Origin: Lutraria lutraria
Lineage: Eukaryota; Mollusca; Bivalvia; Venerida; Mactridae
Assembly (NCBI GenBank): GCA_964023205.1
Contig: OZ026833.1
Location: forward strand, 1,146,176 to 1,210,175
DNA: 64,000 nt
Direction: 5' to 3'
Below are positions 46,245-59,439 of the stretch, piece by piece (positions within the stretch are counted from its first letter, which is position 1; each line of letters starts with the position of its first letter). The notes beneath the pieces were generated by a model. It did no database searches and was not told the DNA's origin. It was given only the letters and a program-made list of their open reading frames with translations. The position numbers and the translations under genes are program-made.

Positions 46245-48655
46245 TCATTTTGAACACACTGCACATGTTAGCTCCCGGCCCTGAACGTAAGGTGGACATG
46301 GTAAAGAGCCGCACACTGTTTCAGTGAAATAAAACAGTTTGCCATTATCATTTTTAGCAGAGTTGGCCAAAGCTTCTGGTTTTTCATCAAGACAGACAAA
46401 CTCGGTAGCAGCGTTGTGTTCATAGTAACCTCCAACTAGGTAACCTTGATATTCCAAGGTCCATCCAGCATAGCAAATATTCCTCCCTGGTATCATAAGC
46501 ACAGTTGGTCTGTTCGTGTAGCAGACACAACATGGCGCATCCTTGTCCTTCATGTCGTTTCCAACGAATTTCTGTTGATTTCGGTAATAAAACTCGTACT
46601 CAGTTCCATAAACTTTAGCTGATGTTTGTTCAGCATCTTCATACTTATTCCAGACAGGTTCCTCAGGCAGACATAAGGATGTGGTCGCAGCTCCTTTGCT
46701 GGTGTAATGCGATCCCGCTGCAAACCCTTTATACACGATATCTGACCCATTTCCGGGACACGTGGTACGGCCCCATCGAATATAGGTTGTTCCTCCTGTG
46801 ACGGTTGGGACGGATTTTGTACTCTCTTCAAGAAGACTTAGCCTGGATTGGATATCCTGTATGTTCTCATGATCTTGTTTTCTTAAATCTGGAAAAGTTA
46901 AATGGTTAAATTTTGTGAGCACTGGACGTGTTACGTCGTGCATAGAATGTGTATATATATATATACATGAACATGTATGTTACATTGCAAACCAATATTA
47001 ATTGAACTGCCGCTTCTGAGCATTGTTGCTTCTTTGCATTTGTATTTCAGTTGGTGCTGTTGAATTAGTCAAGTCGTCTGTTAGTTTCATTATGGCAATC
47101 ATTTAGTCTACGTGATCTTCTTAACATTGTAGTGTTTGAACATTCTTAGTAGTCTGTTTTTAGCTCACATGTCACAAAGTGACAAAGTGAGCTATTAGGA
47201 TCACTCTCCGTCCGGCGTCCGGCGTCGTGCGTCGTCAAACTTTTTGTTGTGACCACACTAGGGGCCACATTGTTGGCTCAATTTTAGCAAAACTGGGTCA
47301 GAATGTTAATATCAACAAAATCTCGGACGAGTTTTATATTGGGCCATTTGGGGTCAAAAACTAGGTCACCAGGGCCAAATAAGGAAAAACCTTGTGAACA
47401 CTTCAGAAATCTCTGTTTTGACTGCATCTTCATGAAACGTTGTCAGAATGTTTATTTTAATAATATGTAGGTCAAGTTTGATAATGGGTCATTTCTGTAG
47501 TAAAATTAGGTCACTAGGGCAAATTGCTGGAAAACCTTGTGAACACTCTAGAAGTCACTGTTTTGATTGGATGATCATGAAACCTTGTCAGAATGTTTGT
47601 CTTCATAATATCTTGGACGAGTTCGAACATGGGTCATCTTGGGTCAAAAACTAGGTCGCTAGGTCAAATCTTATGAAAAACAATGTTAACACTGTAGATT
47701 TCGCAGTTAGTATTGGATCTTCACCAAACTTTGTCAAATCGTTTGTTTTAATGATATAACGGTCAAGTTTAAATATGGGTCGTCTGGGTTCAATAACTAG
47801 GTCACCAGGTCAAATCTTAGGAAAACTTTGTTAACACTGTAGATGTCACAGTTTTAATTGGATCTTCACCAAACCTTGTCAAAATGTTTGCCTCAATGAT
47901 ATGTGAGTCAAGGATGAACATGGGTCAGCCGGGTTTAAAAACTGGGTCACAAAGTCAAATCTTAGGTAAAAATCTTGAAAAAGCTCTAAATGTCATGGTT
48001 TTGATTGGATCTTGGCCAAACTTTGTCAGATTGTTTGTCTTAATGATATTAAGGACAAGTTCAAATATGAGTCACCTAGGGTCAAAAACCAGGTCACAAG
48101 GTCAAATCTTAGGAAAACCTTATTAACACTGTAGATGTCAAATTTTGATCGTATCTTCACCAAACCTAGTCAGACTGTTTGTCTTAATGATATGTAAGAC
48201 AAATTCGAAGATAGGTCGTCTGGGGTCAAAAACTAGGTCACTGGTTCAAAACAATGTTTTAATGAGTGAACGGTGATTGTCATGTGAGCGATATAGGGCC
48301 ATCTTGGCCCTCTTGTGCCATCACTGTGTGCAAGAAATATTTGCAAACTGACCTTCATGTTGTAGACATAAATTGCACATACATTTCTTGTTGCATGATT
48401 TCTTTGAAATGATAGTATACAAAACAAAAGGAAAATGTATAAAATTGTACCTGATGTCTTCCTCAGCTTTGTTTCCACAGAAGATAAACTCTCACGATTC
48501 TTCTCTAGTTCCAAATCTAATCTGACTAAATCCCTCATCACTTTAAACTCATAATCATACCTCGAGGTGCACACCGGTTCATTGGCTTTTAAACCGAAGT
48601 TCAATGAAACCAAAGATAGAACAACAAGCCGCAAAAAGTGTTGTCTGAGCGCCAT
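46245..48655 (-). CDS. Array gene F: secreted short-chain collagen C4-like protein with element-bearing intron
   Basis: Exons 48451-48655 and 46245-46888. The 1,562-bp intron (others about 400) contains a modular repeat at 47166-48314. Type Y patch variant EFYYRNQQKF with WNKYED and GGYYEHNAATE. Exon 1 has MRDLVRLDLELEKNRES, shared only with gene H, and a unique GLKANEPVC. The stop is TGA rather than TAA, which also destroys the AATAAA overlap found elsewhere. The open frame is intact. Confidence 0.8.
47166..48314 (+). mobile_element. Modular core-repeat element in the intron of gene F
   Basis: Begins AGCTCACATGTCACAAAGTG and ends ATATAGGGCCATCTTGGCCC then TCTTGT. The interior is about seven units of about 150 bp with the 'gggtcaaaaactaggtcac' core. 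The insertion separates 'gtagtctgttttt' from 'ccatcactgtgtgcaag', which are contiguous in copies without the element. Confidence 0.82.
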
Positions 48656-50174
48656 CATGTACAAGTGTATTTCAACACACCGGATGTATCTTGTTGACAC
48701 AGATTATTGTCACAAATCTGTTCAAATCCACATGTACTACAAGTACTACTCATCTACACCCCACGTGACACCCTCATTACTACAAGCACCATATATTATG
48801 TACAATATAACTACATGATTACGTTTATGTGAATAAATCTTTTTAAGACGTATATATATAAAGGCTTCGATATCATTTGTGTAAGTTTAAAGTTTACTGA
48901 CATTATGTGGCCAAAATATATATGCTGTCAAAAATCAACATGACCGTTCATCTTTTAGTGGCTGTTTTCGAAGAAAAAGTCAAGCTAGTGTGATCACTGC
49001 GTCTGTGCAATTTTTTTAATATAGCACGTGGTTGCCACTTGTTTTATGAGAGTTTTTTTCAACGGTGGTTAGATCCTATTCACACAGCATCACAAGTCAT
49101 ATACCTGAGATTTTACCCTGTCAGTCAAACACCAAAAAAAGGTTTTCAGTCATGGTGGTTAAAGAGAAATTATTTCTGCGTCGAATAAGACAGGCTTTTA
49201 AGAATCGGTTCTGAATTGTTACAACAGGACCTTGATGAACATGACCGGTGTGATTTCTGAGCCCAGGAGTTCTATACCTTTACTCTAATATATATTATAT
49301 GGTGAAAAAAAAACTCTTTCAAACTTTATTTTGTTGTTATAAAGCATGTTATAAATGTAATATTTGACAGTGTTCCAGAGTGTAAAAAGAATTCCCGTGT
49401 AGTAGAGGGTCTGTGGGGGACCTTCACACGCCGGTAGCCTGTGTTTCGATTTACACCGGAGTGTGTATGAAATCTCGAAGGAATAAAAAAATCTACTGTG
49501 TAGCTAATGAAAACAAACTAAGGTCACATCGATGGCGAGGATACTTTTTGTAAATTGAAGTGCTTGCTGCTCCAGTTCAGAGCAATATATGGATATAAGA
49601 TTTGATGGTGGTTAAAGAGAAATTATTTCTGCGTCGAATAAAACCAGGCTTTTAAGAATCGGTGGCTCAGGATTGTTACAAAAGGACCTTGATGAACATG
49701 ACCGGTGTGGTTTCTGAGCCCAGGAGTTCTATACCTTTACTCTATAATATAATAATTATACAAGTATTTGGTAAAAATAATGTTGTTGTTTTTTAAACTT
49801 TATTTTGCTGTTATAAAACATGTTATAAACATAATATTTGACAGTGTTTCAGAGTGTAAAAAGAATTCCAGGGTAGTAGAGGGTCTGTGGGGGGACCTTC
49901 ACACGCCGGTAGCCTGTTATTGCAGCCACGTTAATGTTGGTCAAGACTTGCTTAGCAAATGGGACCAATACTCCGTCCTGGTCTCAGATATGAACCACAT
50001 CATTATTAAGAACACTTCATTGTATACTCCACTCCTATAAGCAATAAATCTCTCATGACAGTAAAATCCCTGACCAATATGAATATGTAAAGAATAGTTA
50101 ATAATTTTATGATACAAGAGAAAATACAAAGGTTATGTCAAACAAACTGCAGTATGACTTCCCAGAAACATTCT
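48656..50174. repeat. Array spacer F-G
   Basis: E-box variant CCACGTGAC at 48762; S1 at about 49155-49442 and S2 at about 49604-49918. Confidence 0.75.
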
Positions 50175-51429
50175 TTATTTTGAACACACTGCACATGTAA
50201 GCTCCCGGCCCTGAACGTAAGGTGGACATGGTAAAGAGCCGCACACTGCTTCAGTGAAATAAAACAGTTTGCCATTATCATTTTTAGCAGAGTTGGCCAA
50301 AGCTTCTGGTTTTTCATCAAGACAGACAAACTCGGTAGCAGCGTTGTGATCATCGTAACCTCCAACTAGGTAACCTTGATATTCCAAGGTCCATCCAGCA
50401 TAGCAAATATTCCTCCCTGGTATCATAAGCACAGTTGGTCTGTTCGTGTAGCAGACACAACATGGCGCATCCTTGTCCTTGATGTCGTTTCCAACGAATG
50501 TCTGCTGTTTTCGGTAATGAAACTCGTATTCAGTTCCCCAAACTTTAGCTGATGTTTGTTCAGCATCCTCATAATTATTCCAGATTGGTTCTTCAGGCAG
50601 GCACAAATACGTGGTCGCAGCTCCTTTGCTGTTGTAATGCGATCCCGCTGCAAACCCTTTATACACGATATCTGACCCATTCCCCGGACACGTGGTACGG
50701 CCCCATCGAATATAGGTTGTTCCTCCTGTGACGGTTGGTACGGATTTTGTAGTCTTTTCAAGAAGACTTAGCCTGGATTGGATATCCTGTATGTTCTCAT
50801 GATTTTGTTTTCTTAAATCTGGAAAAGTTAAATGGTTAAATTTTATGATCATTGGTGCATAGAATGTGAATGTGTTCATTATACATACACATGTACATAT
50901 ATGTTACATTGCAAACCCATATTAATTGGGCTGCCTCTTCTGAGCATTTTTGCTTCTTTGCATTTGTATTTCAGTTGGTGCTGTTGAATTAGTCAAGTCG
51001 TCTGTTAGTTTCTTTAAGGCAATCATTCAGTCTACGTGATCTTTTTAACATTGTAGTGTTTGAACATTCTTAGTAGTCTGTTTTTCCATCACTATGTGCA
51101 AGAAATACTTGCAAACTGACCTTCATGTTGTAGACATAAATTGCACAAAGTCATACATTTCTTGTTGCATGATTTCTTTGAAATAATAGTATACAAAACA
51201 AAAGGAAAATGTATAAAATTGTACCTGATGTCTTCCTCAGCTTTGTTTCCACAGAAGATAAACTCTCACGATTCTTCTCTTGTTCCAAATCTAATCTGAC
51301 TAAATCCTTCATCACTTTAAACTCATAATCATACCTCGAGGTGCACACCGGTTCATTGGCTTCTAAACCGAAGTTCAATGAAACCAAAGATAGAACAATA
51401 AGCTGCACAAAATGTTGTCTGAGCGCCAT
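50175..51429 (-). CDS. Array gene G: secreted short-chain collagen C4-like protein
   Basis: Exons 51225-51429 and 50175-50818. Type W patch VWGTEYEFHYRKQQTF. Private changes: LLEKTTKS before the domain and signal peptide HFVQLIVLS. It shares the NSK of GSHYNSKG with H and I, so its domain looks like a mixture of the W and H types. Confidence 0.82.
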
Positions 51430-52959
51430 TATGTACAAGTGTATTTCAACACACCGGATGTATCTTGTTGACACAGATTATTGTCACAAATCTGTTCAAA
51501 TCCACATGTACTACAAGTACTACTCATCTACACCCCACGTGACATCCTCATTACTACAAGCACCATATATTATGTACAATATAACTACTTGATTACGTTT
51601 ATGTGAATAAATCTTTTTAAGACGTATATATACAGACTTCGATATCATTTGTGTAAGTTTAAAGTTTACTGACATTATGTGGCCAAAATATATATGCTGT
51701 CAAAAATCAACATGACCGTTCATCTTTTAGCAGCTGTTTTCGAAGAAAATATCAAGCTATTGTGATCACTGCGTCTGTGCAATTTTTTTAATATAGCACG
51801 TGGTTGCCACTTGTTTTATGAGAGTTTTTTTCAACGGTGGTTAGATCCTATTCACACAGCATCACAAGTCATATACCTGAGATTTTACCCTGTCAGTCAA
51901 ACACCAAAACAAAAAGGTTTTCATTCATGGTGGTTAAAGAGAAATTATTTCTGCGTCGAATAAGACAGGCTTTTAAGAATCGGTTCTGAATTGTTACAAC
52001 AAGACCTTGATGAACATGACCGGTGTGATTTCTGAGCCCAGGAGTTCGATACGTCTACTCTAATTAATATAATATACATTATGTATGGTGAAAAAAAAAC
52101 TTCTTTTTTTTTAAACTTTATTTTGTTGTTATAAAGCATGTTATAAATGTAATATTTGACAGTGTTCCAGAGTGTAAAAAGAATTCCCGTGTAGTAGAGC
52201 GTCTGTGGGGGACCTTCACACGCCGGTAGCCTGTGTTTCGATTTACACCGGAGTATGTATGAAATCACGAAGGAATAAAGAAATTTACTCTGTTGCTAAT
52301 GAAAACAAACTTAGGTCACATCGATGGCGAGGATACCTTTTGTAAATTGAAGGACTTGCTGCTCCAGTTCAGAGCAATATATGGATATAAGATTTGATGG
52401 TGGTTAAAGAGAAATTATTTCCGCGTCGAATAAGACCAGGCTTTTAAGAATCGGTTCAGGATTGTTACTACCGAACCTTGATGAACATGACCGGTGTGAT
52501 TTCTGAGCCCAGGAGTTCTATACCTTAACTCTATAATATAATTATTATATTTGGTAAAAATAATGTTGTTGTTTTTTAAACTTTATTTTGCTGTTATAAA
52601 ACATGTTATAAACATAATATTTGACAGTGTTTCAGAGTGTAAAAAGAATTCCAGGGTAGTAGAGGGTCTGTGGGGGGACCTTCACACGCCGGTAGCCTGT
52701 GATTGCAGACACGTTAATGTTGATCAGGACTTGCTTAGCAACTGGGACCAATACTCCGTCCTGGTCACAGGTATGAACCACATCATTATTAAGAACACCT
52801 CATTGTATACTCCACTCCTATAAGCAATAAATCTCTCATGACAGTAAAATCCCTGACCAATATCAATATGTAAAGACTATTATTAATAATTTTATGATAC
52901 AAGAGAAAATACAAAGGTTATGTCAAACAAACTGCAGTATGACTTCCCAGAAACATTCT
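51430..52959. repeat. Array spacer G-H
   Basis: E-box CCACGTGAC at 51536; S1 at about 51928-52234 and S2 at about 52398-52701. More diverged than the spacers of B to E. Confidence 0.75.
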
Positions 52960-55176
52960 TTATCTTGAACACACTGCACATCTTAGCTCCCGGCCCTGAA
53001 TATAAGGTGGACACGATAATGAGCCACACACTGCTTCAGTGAAATAAAACAGTTTGCCATTATCATCTTTAGCAGAGTTGGCCAAAGCTTCCGGTTTTTC
53101 ATCAAGACAGACAAACTCGGTAGCAGCATTTTGATCATCGTAACCCCCAACTAGGTAACCTTGATATTCCAAGGTCCATCCAGCATAGCAAAGATTTCTC
53201 CCTGGTATCATAAGCACAGTTGGTCTGTTCGTGTAGCAGACACAACATGGCGCATCCTTGTCCTTGATGTCGTTTCCAACGAATTTCTGCTGATTTCGGT
53301 AAAAAAACTCGTACTCAGTCCCATGAACCTTAGCTGATGTTTGTTCAACATCCTCATACATATTCCAGACAGGTTCCTCAGGCAGACATAAGGATGTGGT
53401 CGTAGCTCCTTTGCTGTTGTAATGCGATCCCGCTGCAAACCCTTTATACACGATATCTGACCCATTTCCGGGACACGTGGTACGGCCCCATCGAATATAG
53501 GTTGTTCCTCCTGTGACGGTTGGTACGGATTTTGTACTCTCTTCAAGAAGACTTAGCCTGGATTGGATATCCTGTATTTTCTCATGATCTTGTTTTCTTA
53601 AATCTGGAAAAGTTAAATGGTTAAATTTTGTGAGCACTGGACGTGTTACGTCGTGCATAGAATGTGTATATATATATACACATGAACATGTATGTTACAT
53701 TGCAAACCAATATTAATTGTACTGCCGCTTCTGAGCATTGTAGCTTCTTTGCATTTGTATTTCAGTTGGTGCTGTTGAATTAGTCAAGTCGTCTGTTAGT
53801 TTCATTAAGGCAATCATTTAGTTTACGTGATCTTCTTAACATTGTAGTGTTTGAACATTCTTAGTAGTCTGTTTTTAGCTCACATGTCACAAAGTGACAA
53901 AGTGAGCTATTAGGATCACTATCCGTCCGGCGTCCGGCGTCGTGCGTCGTCAAACTTTTTGTTGTGACCACACTAGGGGCCACATTTTTGGCTCAATTTT
54001 AGCAAATCTGGTTCAGAATGTTAATATCAACAAAATCTCGGACGATTTCGATATTGGGCCATTTGGGGTCAAAAACTAGGTCACCAGGGCCAAATAAGGG
54101 AAAACATTGTGAACACTTCAGAAATCTCTTTTTTGACTGCATCTTCATGAAACTTTTTCAGAATGTTTATTTTAATAATATGTAGGTCAAGTTTGATAAT
54201 GGGTCATTTCTGTAGTAAAATTAGGTCACTAGGGCAAATTGCTGGAAAACCTTGTGAACACTCTAGAAGTCACTGTTTTGATTGGATGATCATGAAACCT
54301 TGTCAGAATGTTTGTCTTCATAATATCTTGGACGTGTTTGAACATGGGTCATCTTGGGTCAAAAACTAGGTCGCTAGGTCAAGTCTTATGAAAAACCATG
54401 TTAACATTGTAGATTTCGCAGTTATTATTGGATCTTCACCAAACTTTGTCAAATTGTTTGTTTTAATGATATAACGGTCAAGTATAAATATGGGTCATCT
54501 GGGGTCAATAACTAGGTCACCAGGTCAAATCTTAGGAAAACTTTGTTAACACTGTAGATGTCACAGTTTTAATTGGATCTTCACCAAACCTTGTCAAAAT
54601 GTTTGCCTCAATGATATGTGAGTCAATGATGAACATGGGTCAGCCGGGTTCAAAAACTGGGTCACAAGGTCAAATCTTAGGTAAAAATCTTGAAAAAGCT
54701 CTAAATGTCATGGTATTGATTGGATCTTGGCCAAACTTTGTCAGATTGTTTGTCTTAATGATATTAAGGACAAGCTCAAATATGGGTCACCTAGGGTCAA
54801 AAACCAGGTCACAAGGTCAAATCTTAGGCCCTCTTGTTCCATCACTGTGTGCAAGAAATACTTGCAAACTGACCTTCATGTTGTAGACATAAATTGCACA
54901 TACATTTCTTGTTGCATGATTTCTTTGAAATAATAGTATACAAAACAAAAGGAAAATGTATAAAATTGTACCTGATGTCTTCCTCAGCTTTGTTTCCACA
55001 GAAGATAAACTCTCACGATTCTTCTCTAGTTCCAAATCTAATCTGACTAAATCCCTCATCACTTTAAACTCATAATCATACCTCGAGGTGCACACCGGTT
55101 CATTGGCTTCTAAACCGAAGTTCAATGAAACCAAAGATAGAACAATAAGCCGCACAAAATGTTGTCTGAGCGCCAT
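52960..55176 (-). CDS. Array gene H: secreted short-chain collagen C4-like protein with element-bearing intron
   Basis: Exons 54972-55176 and 52960-53603. The 1,368-bp intron carries the same element at the same site as gene F, but shortened. Type H patch VHGTEYEFFYRNQQKF with WNMYEDVEQ; GSLSCPPYIQGRELRCAVCSR has changes at the C terminus (Arg in place of Thr and of the last Lys). Exon 1 shares MRDLVRLDLELEKNRES with F. All Cys are retained. Confidence 0.8.
53876..54836 (+). mobile_element. Modular core-repeat element in the intron of gene H, 3' part deleted
   Basis: Same start as the F element (AGCTCACATGTCACAAAGTG) and the same insertion point. The 3' part jumps from CAAATCTTAGG directly to CCCTCTTGT, removing about 190 bp that F keeps (48110-48305). 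A few Gs shared at the joint suggest a microhomology deletion. Confidence 0.82.
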
Positions 55177-56680
55177 TATGTACAAGTGTATTTCAACACC
55201 CCGGATGTATCTTGTTGACACAGATTATTGTCACAAATCTGTTCAAATCCACATGTACTACAAGTACTACTCATCTACACCCCACGTGACACCCTCATTA
55301 CTACTAGCACTATATATTATGTACAGTATAACTACATGATTACGTTTATGTGAATAAATCTTTTTAAGACGTATATATAAAGACTTCGATATCATTTGTG
55401 TAAGTTTAAAGTTTACTGACATTATGTGGCCAAAGTATATATACTGATAAAATCAACATGACCGTTCATCTTTTAGCAGCTGTTTTCGAAGAAAAAGATC
55501 ACTGCGTCTGTGCAATTTTTTTAATATAGCACGTGGTTGCCACTTGTTTTATGAGAGTTTTTTTCAACGGTGGTTAGATCATATTCACACAGCATCACAA
55601 GTCATATACCTGAGATTTTACCCTGTCAGTCAAACACCAAAAAAGGTTTTCATTCATGGTGGTTAAAGAGAAATTATTTTTGCGTCCAATAAGACAGGCT
55701 TTTAAGAATCGGTTCTGAATTGTTACAACAGGACCTTGATGAACTTGACCGGTGTGATTTCTGAGCCCAGGAGTTCTATACCTTTACTCGAATATATATT
55801 ATATGGTGAAAAAAACACTCTTTTTTAAACTTTATTTTGCTGTTATAAAGCATGTTATAAATGTAATATTTGACAGTGTTCCAGAGTGTAAAAAAAATTC
55901 CCGGCTAAAAGAGGGTCTGTGGGGGACCTTCACACGCCGGTAGCCTGTGTTTCGATTTACACCGGAGTGGGTATGAAATCACTGAAGGAATAAAGAAATT
56001 TACTCTGTAGCTAATGAAAACAAACTTAGATCACATCGATGACGAGGATACCTTTTGTAAATTGAAGGGCTTGCTGCTCCAGTTCAGAGCAATATATGGA
56101 TATAAGATTTGATGTTGGTTAAAGAGAAATTATTTCTGCGTCGAATAAGACCAGGCTTTTAAGAATCGGTTCAGAATTGTTACAACAGGACCTTGATGAA
56201 CATGACCGGTGTGATTTCTGAGCCCAGGAGTTCTATACCTTTACTCTATAATATAATACATGTAATTATATTTGGTAAAAAAAAAGTGTTTGTTTTTTTT
56301 AACTTTATTTTGCGGTTATAAAACTTGTTACAGACATAATATTTGACAGTGTTTCAGAGGGTAAACAGAATTCCAGGATAGTAGAGGGTCTGTGGGGGGA
56401 CCTTCACACGCCGGTAACCTGTGATTGCAGACACGTTAATGTTGGTCAGGACTTGCTTAGCAACTGGGACCAATACTCCGTCCTGGTCTCAGATATGAAC
56501 CACATCATTATTAAGAACACCACATTGTATACTCCACTCCTATAAGCAATAAATCTCTCATGACAGTAAAATCCCTGACCAATATCAATATGTAAAGACT
56601 ATTATTAATAATTTTATGATACAAGAGAAAATACAAAGGTTATGTCAAACAAACTGCAGTATGACTTCCCAGAACATTCT
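55177..56680. repeat. Array spacer H-I
   Basis: E-box CCACGTGAC at 55283; S1 at about 55658-55949 and S2 at about 56112-56422. The most diverged of the spacers, with small deletions near 55490. Confidence 0.75.
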
Positions 56681-57922
56681 TTATTTTGAACACACTGCAC
56701 ATGTTAGCTCCCGGCCCTGAACATAAGGTGGACACGATAATGAGCCGCACACTGCTTCAGTGAAATAAAACAGTTTGCCATTATCATCTTTAGCAGAGTT
56801 GGCCAAAGCTTCTGGTTTTTCATCAAGACAGACAAACTCGGTAGCAGCATTTTGATCATCGTAACCCCCAACTAGGTAACCTTGATATTCCAAGGTCCAT
56901 CCAGCATAGCAAAGATTTCTCCCTGGTATCATAAGCACAGTTGGTCTGTTCGTGTAGCAGACACAACATGGCGCATCCTTGTCCTTGATGTCGTTTCCAA
57001 CGAATTTCTGTTGATTTCGGTAAAAAAACTCGTACTCAGTCCCATGAACTTTAGCTGATGTTTGTTCAACATCCTCATACATATTCCAGACAGGTTCCTC
57101 AGGCAGACATAAGGATGTGGTCGCAGCTCCTTTGCTGTTGTAATGCGATCCCGCTGCAAACCCTTTATACACGATATCTGACCCATTTCCGGGACACGTG
57201 GTACGGCCCCATCGAATATAGGTTGTTCCTCCTGTGACGGTTGGTACGGATTTTGTACTCTCTTCAAGAAGACTTAGCCTGGATTGGATATCCTGTATGT
57301 TCTCATGATCTTCTTTTCTTAAATCTGGAAAAGTTAAATGGTTAAATTTTGTGATCATTGGTGCATAGAATGTGAATGTGTTTATTATACATACACATGT
57401 ACATGTATGTTACATTGCAAACCTATATTAATTGGGCTGCCTCTTCTGAGCATTTTTGCTTCTTTGCATTTGTATTTCAGTTGGTGCTGTTGAATGAGTC
57501 AGTCGTCTTTTATTTAGTCAATCTTTCAGTCTACGTGATCTTTTTAACATTGTAGTGTTTGAACATTCTTAGTAGTCTGTATTTCCATCACTGTGTGCAA
57601 GAAATACTTGCAAACTGACCTTCATGTTGTAGACATAAATTGCACATACATTTCTTGTTGCATGATTTCTTTGAAATAATAGTATACAAAACAAAAGGAA
57701 AATGTATAAAATTGTACCTGATGTCTTCCTCAGCTTTGTTTCCACAGAAGATAAAATCTCACGATTCTTCTCTTGTTCCAAATCTAATCTGACTAAATCC
57801 TTCATCACTTTGAACTCATAATCATACCTCGAGGTGCACACCGGTTCATTGGCTTCTAAACCGAAGTTCAATGAAACCAAAGATAGAACAATAAGCCGCA
57901 CAAAATGTTGTCTGAGCGCCAT
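56681..57922 (-). CDS. Array gene I: secreted short-chain collagen C4-like protein
   Basis: Exons 57718-57922 and 56681-57324. Type H patch, essentially that of gene H (VHGTEYEFFYRNQQKF, GSLSCPPY), but with the usual GRELTCAVCSK ending. Exon 1 is of the common type (MKDLVRLDLEQEKNREI, with Ile for Ser). There is no intronic element, so exon 2 groups with H while exon 1 and the intron do not. Confidence 0.82.
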
Positions 57923-59439
57923 CTTGTACAAGTATATTTCAATACACCGGATGTATCTTGTTGACACAGATTATTGTCACAAATCTGTTCAAATCCACAT
58001 GTACTACAAGTACTCCTCATCTACACATCACGTGACATCCTCATTACTACAAGCACCATATATTATGTACAATATAACTACTTGATTACGTTTACGTGAA
58101 TAAATCTTTTTAAGATTTTATATTGAGACTTGGATATCATTTGTGTAAGTTTAAAGTTTACTGACATTATGTGGCCAAAATATATATGCTGTTAAAATCA
58201 ACATGACCGTTCATCTTTTAGTGGCTGTTTTCGAAGAAAAAGTCAAGCTAGTGTGATCACTGCATCTGTGCAATTTTTTTAATATAGCACGTGGTTGCCA
58301 CTTGTTTTATGAGAGTTTTTTTCAACGGTGGTTAGATCCTATTCACACAGCATCACAAGTCATATACCTGAGATTTTACCCTGTCAGTCAAACACCAAAA
58401 AAAAAGATTTTCAGTCATGGTGGTTAAAGAGAAATTATTTCTGCGTCGAATAAGACAGGCTTTTAAGAATCGGTTCTGAATTGTTACAACAGGACCTTGA
58501 TGAACATGACCGGTGTGATTTCTGAGCCCAGGAGTTCTATACCTTTACTCGAATATATATTATATGGTGAAAAAAAACTATTTTTCAAACTTTATTTTGT
58601 TGTTATAAAGCATGTTATAAATGTAATATTTGACAGTGTTCCAGAGTGTAAAAAGAATTCCCGTGTAGTAGAGGGTCTGTGGGGGACCTTCACACGCCGG
58701 TAGCCTGTGTTTCGATTTACACCGGAGTGTGTATGAAATATCGAAGGAATAAAAAAATCTACTGTGTAGCTAATGAAAACAAACTAAGGTCACATCGATG
58801 GCGAGGATACTTTTTGTAAATTGAAGTGCTTGCTGCTCCAGTTCAGAGCAATATATGGATATAAGATTTGATGGTGGTTAAAGAGAAATTATTTCTGCGT
58901 CGAATAAAACCAGGCTTTTAAGAATCGGTGGTTCAGGATTGTTACAACAGGACCTTGATGAACATGACCGGTGTGATTTCTGAGCCCAGGAGTTCTATAC
59001 CTTTACTCTATAATATAATAAGTATACATGTATTTGGTAAAAATAATGTTGTTGTTTTTTAAACTTTATTTTGCTGTTATAAAACATGTTATAAACAAAA
59101 TATTTGACAGTGTTTCAGAGTGTAAAAAGAATTCCAGGGTAGTAGAGGGTCTGTGGGGGACCTTCACACGCCGGTAGCCTGTTATTGCAGCCACGTTAAT
59201 GTTGGTCAAGACTTGCTTAGCAAATGGGACCAATACTCCGTCCTGGTCTCAGATATGAACCACATCATTATTAAGAACACTTCATTGTATACTCCACTCC
59301 TATAAGCAATAAATCTCTCATGACAGTAAAATCCCTGACCAATATGAATATGTAAAGAATAGTTAATAATTTTATGATACAAGAGAAAATACAAAGGTTA
59401 TGTCAAACAAACTGCAGTATGACTTCCCAGAAACATTCT
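57923..59439. repeat. Array spacer I-J
   Basis: E-box at 58029; S1 at about 58418-58709 and S2 at about 58870-59181. Confidence 0.75.
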
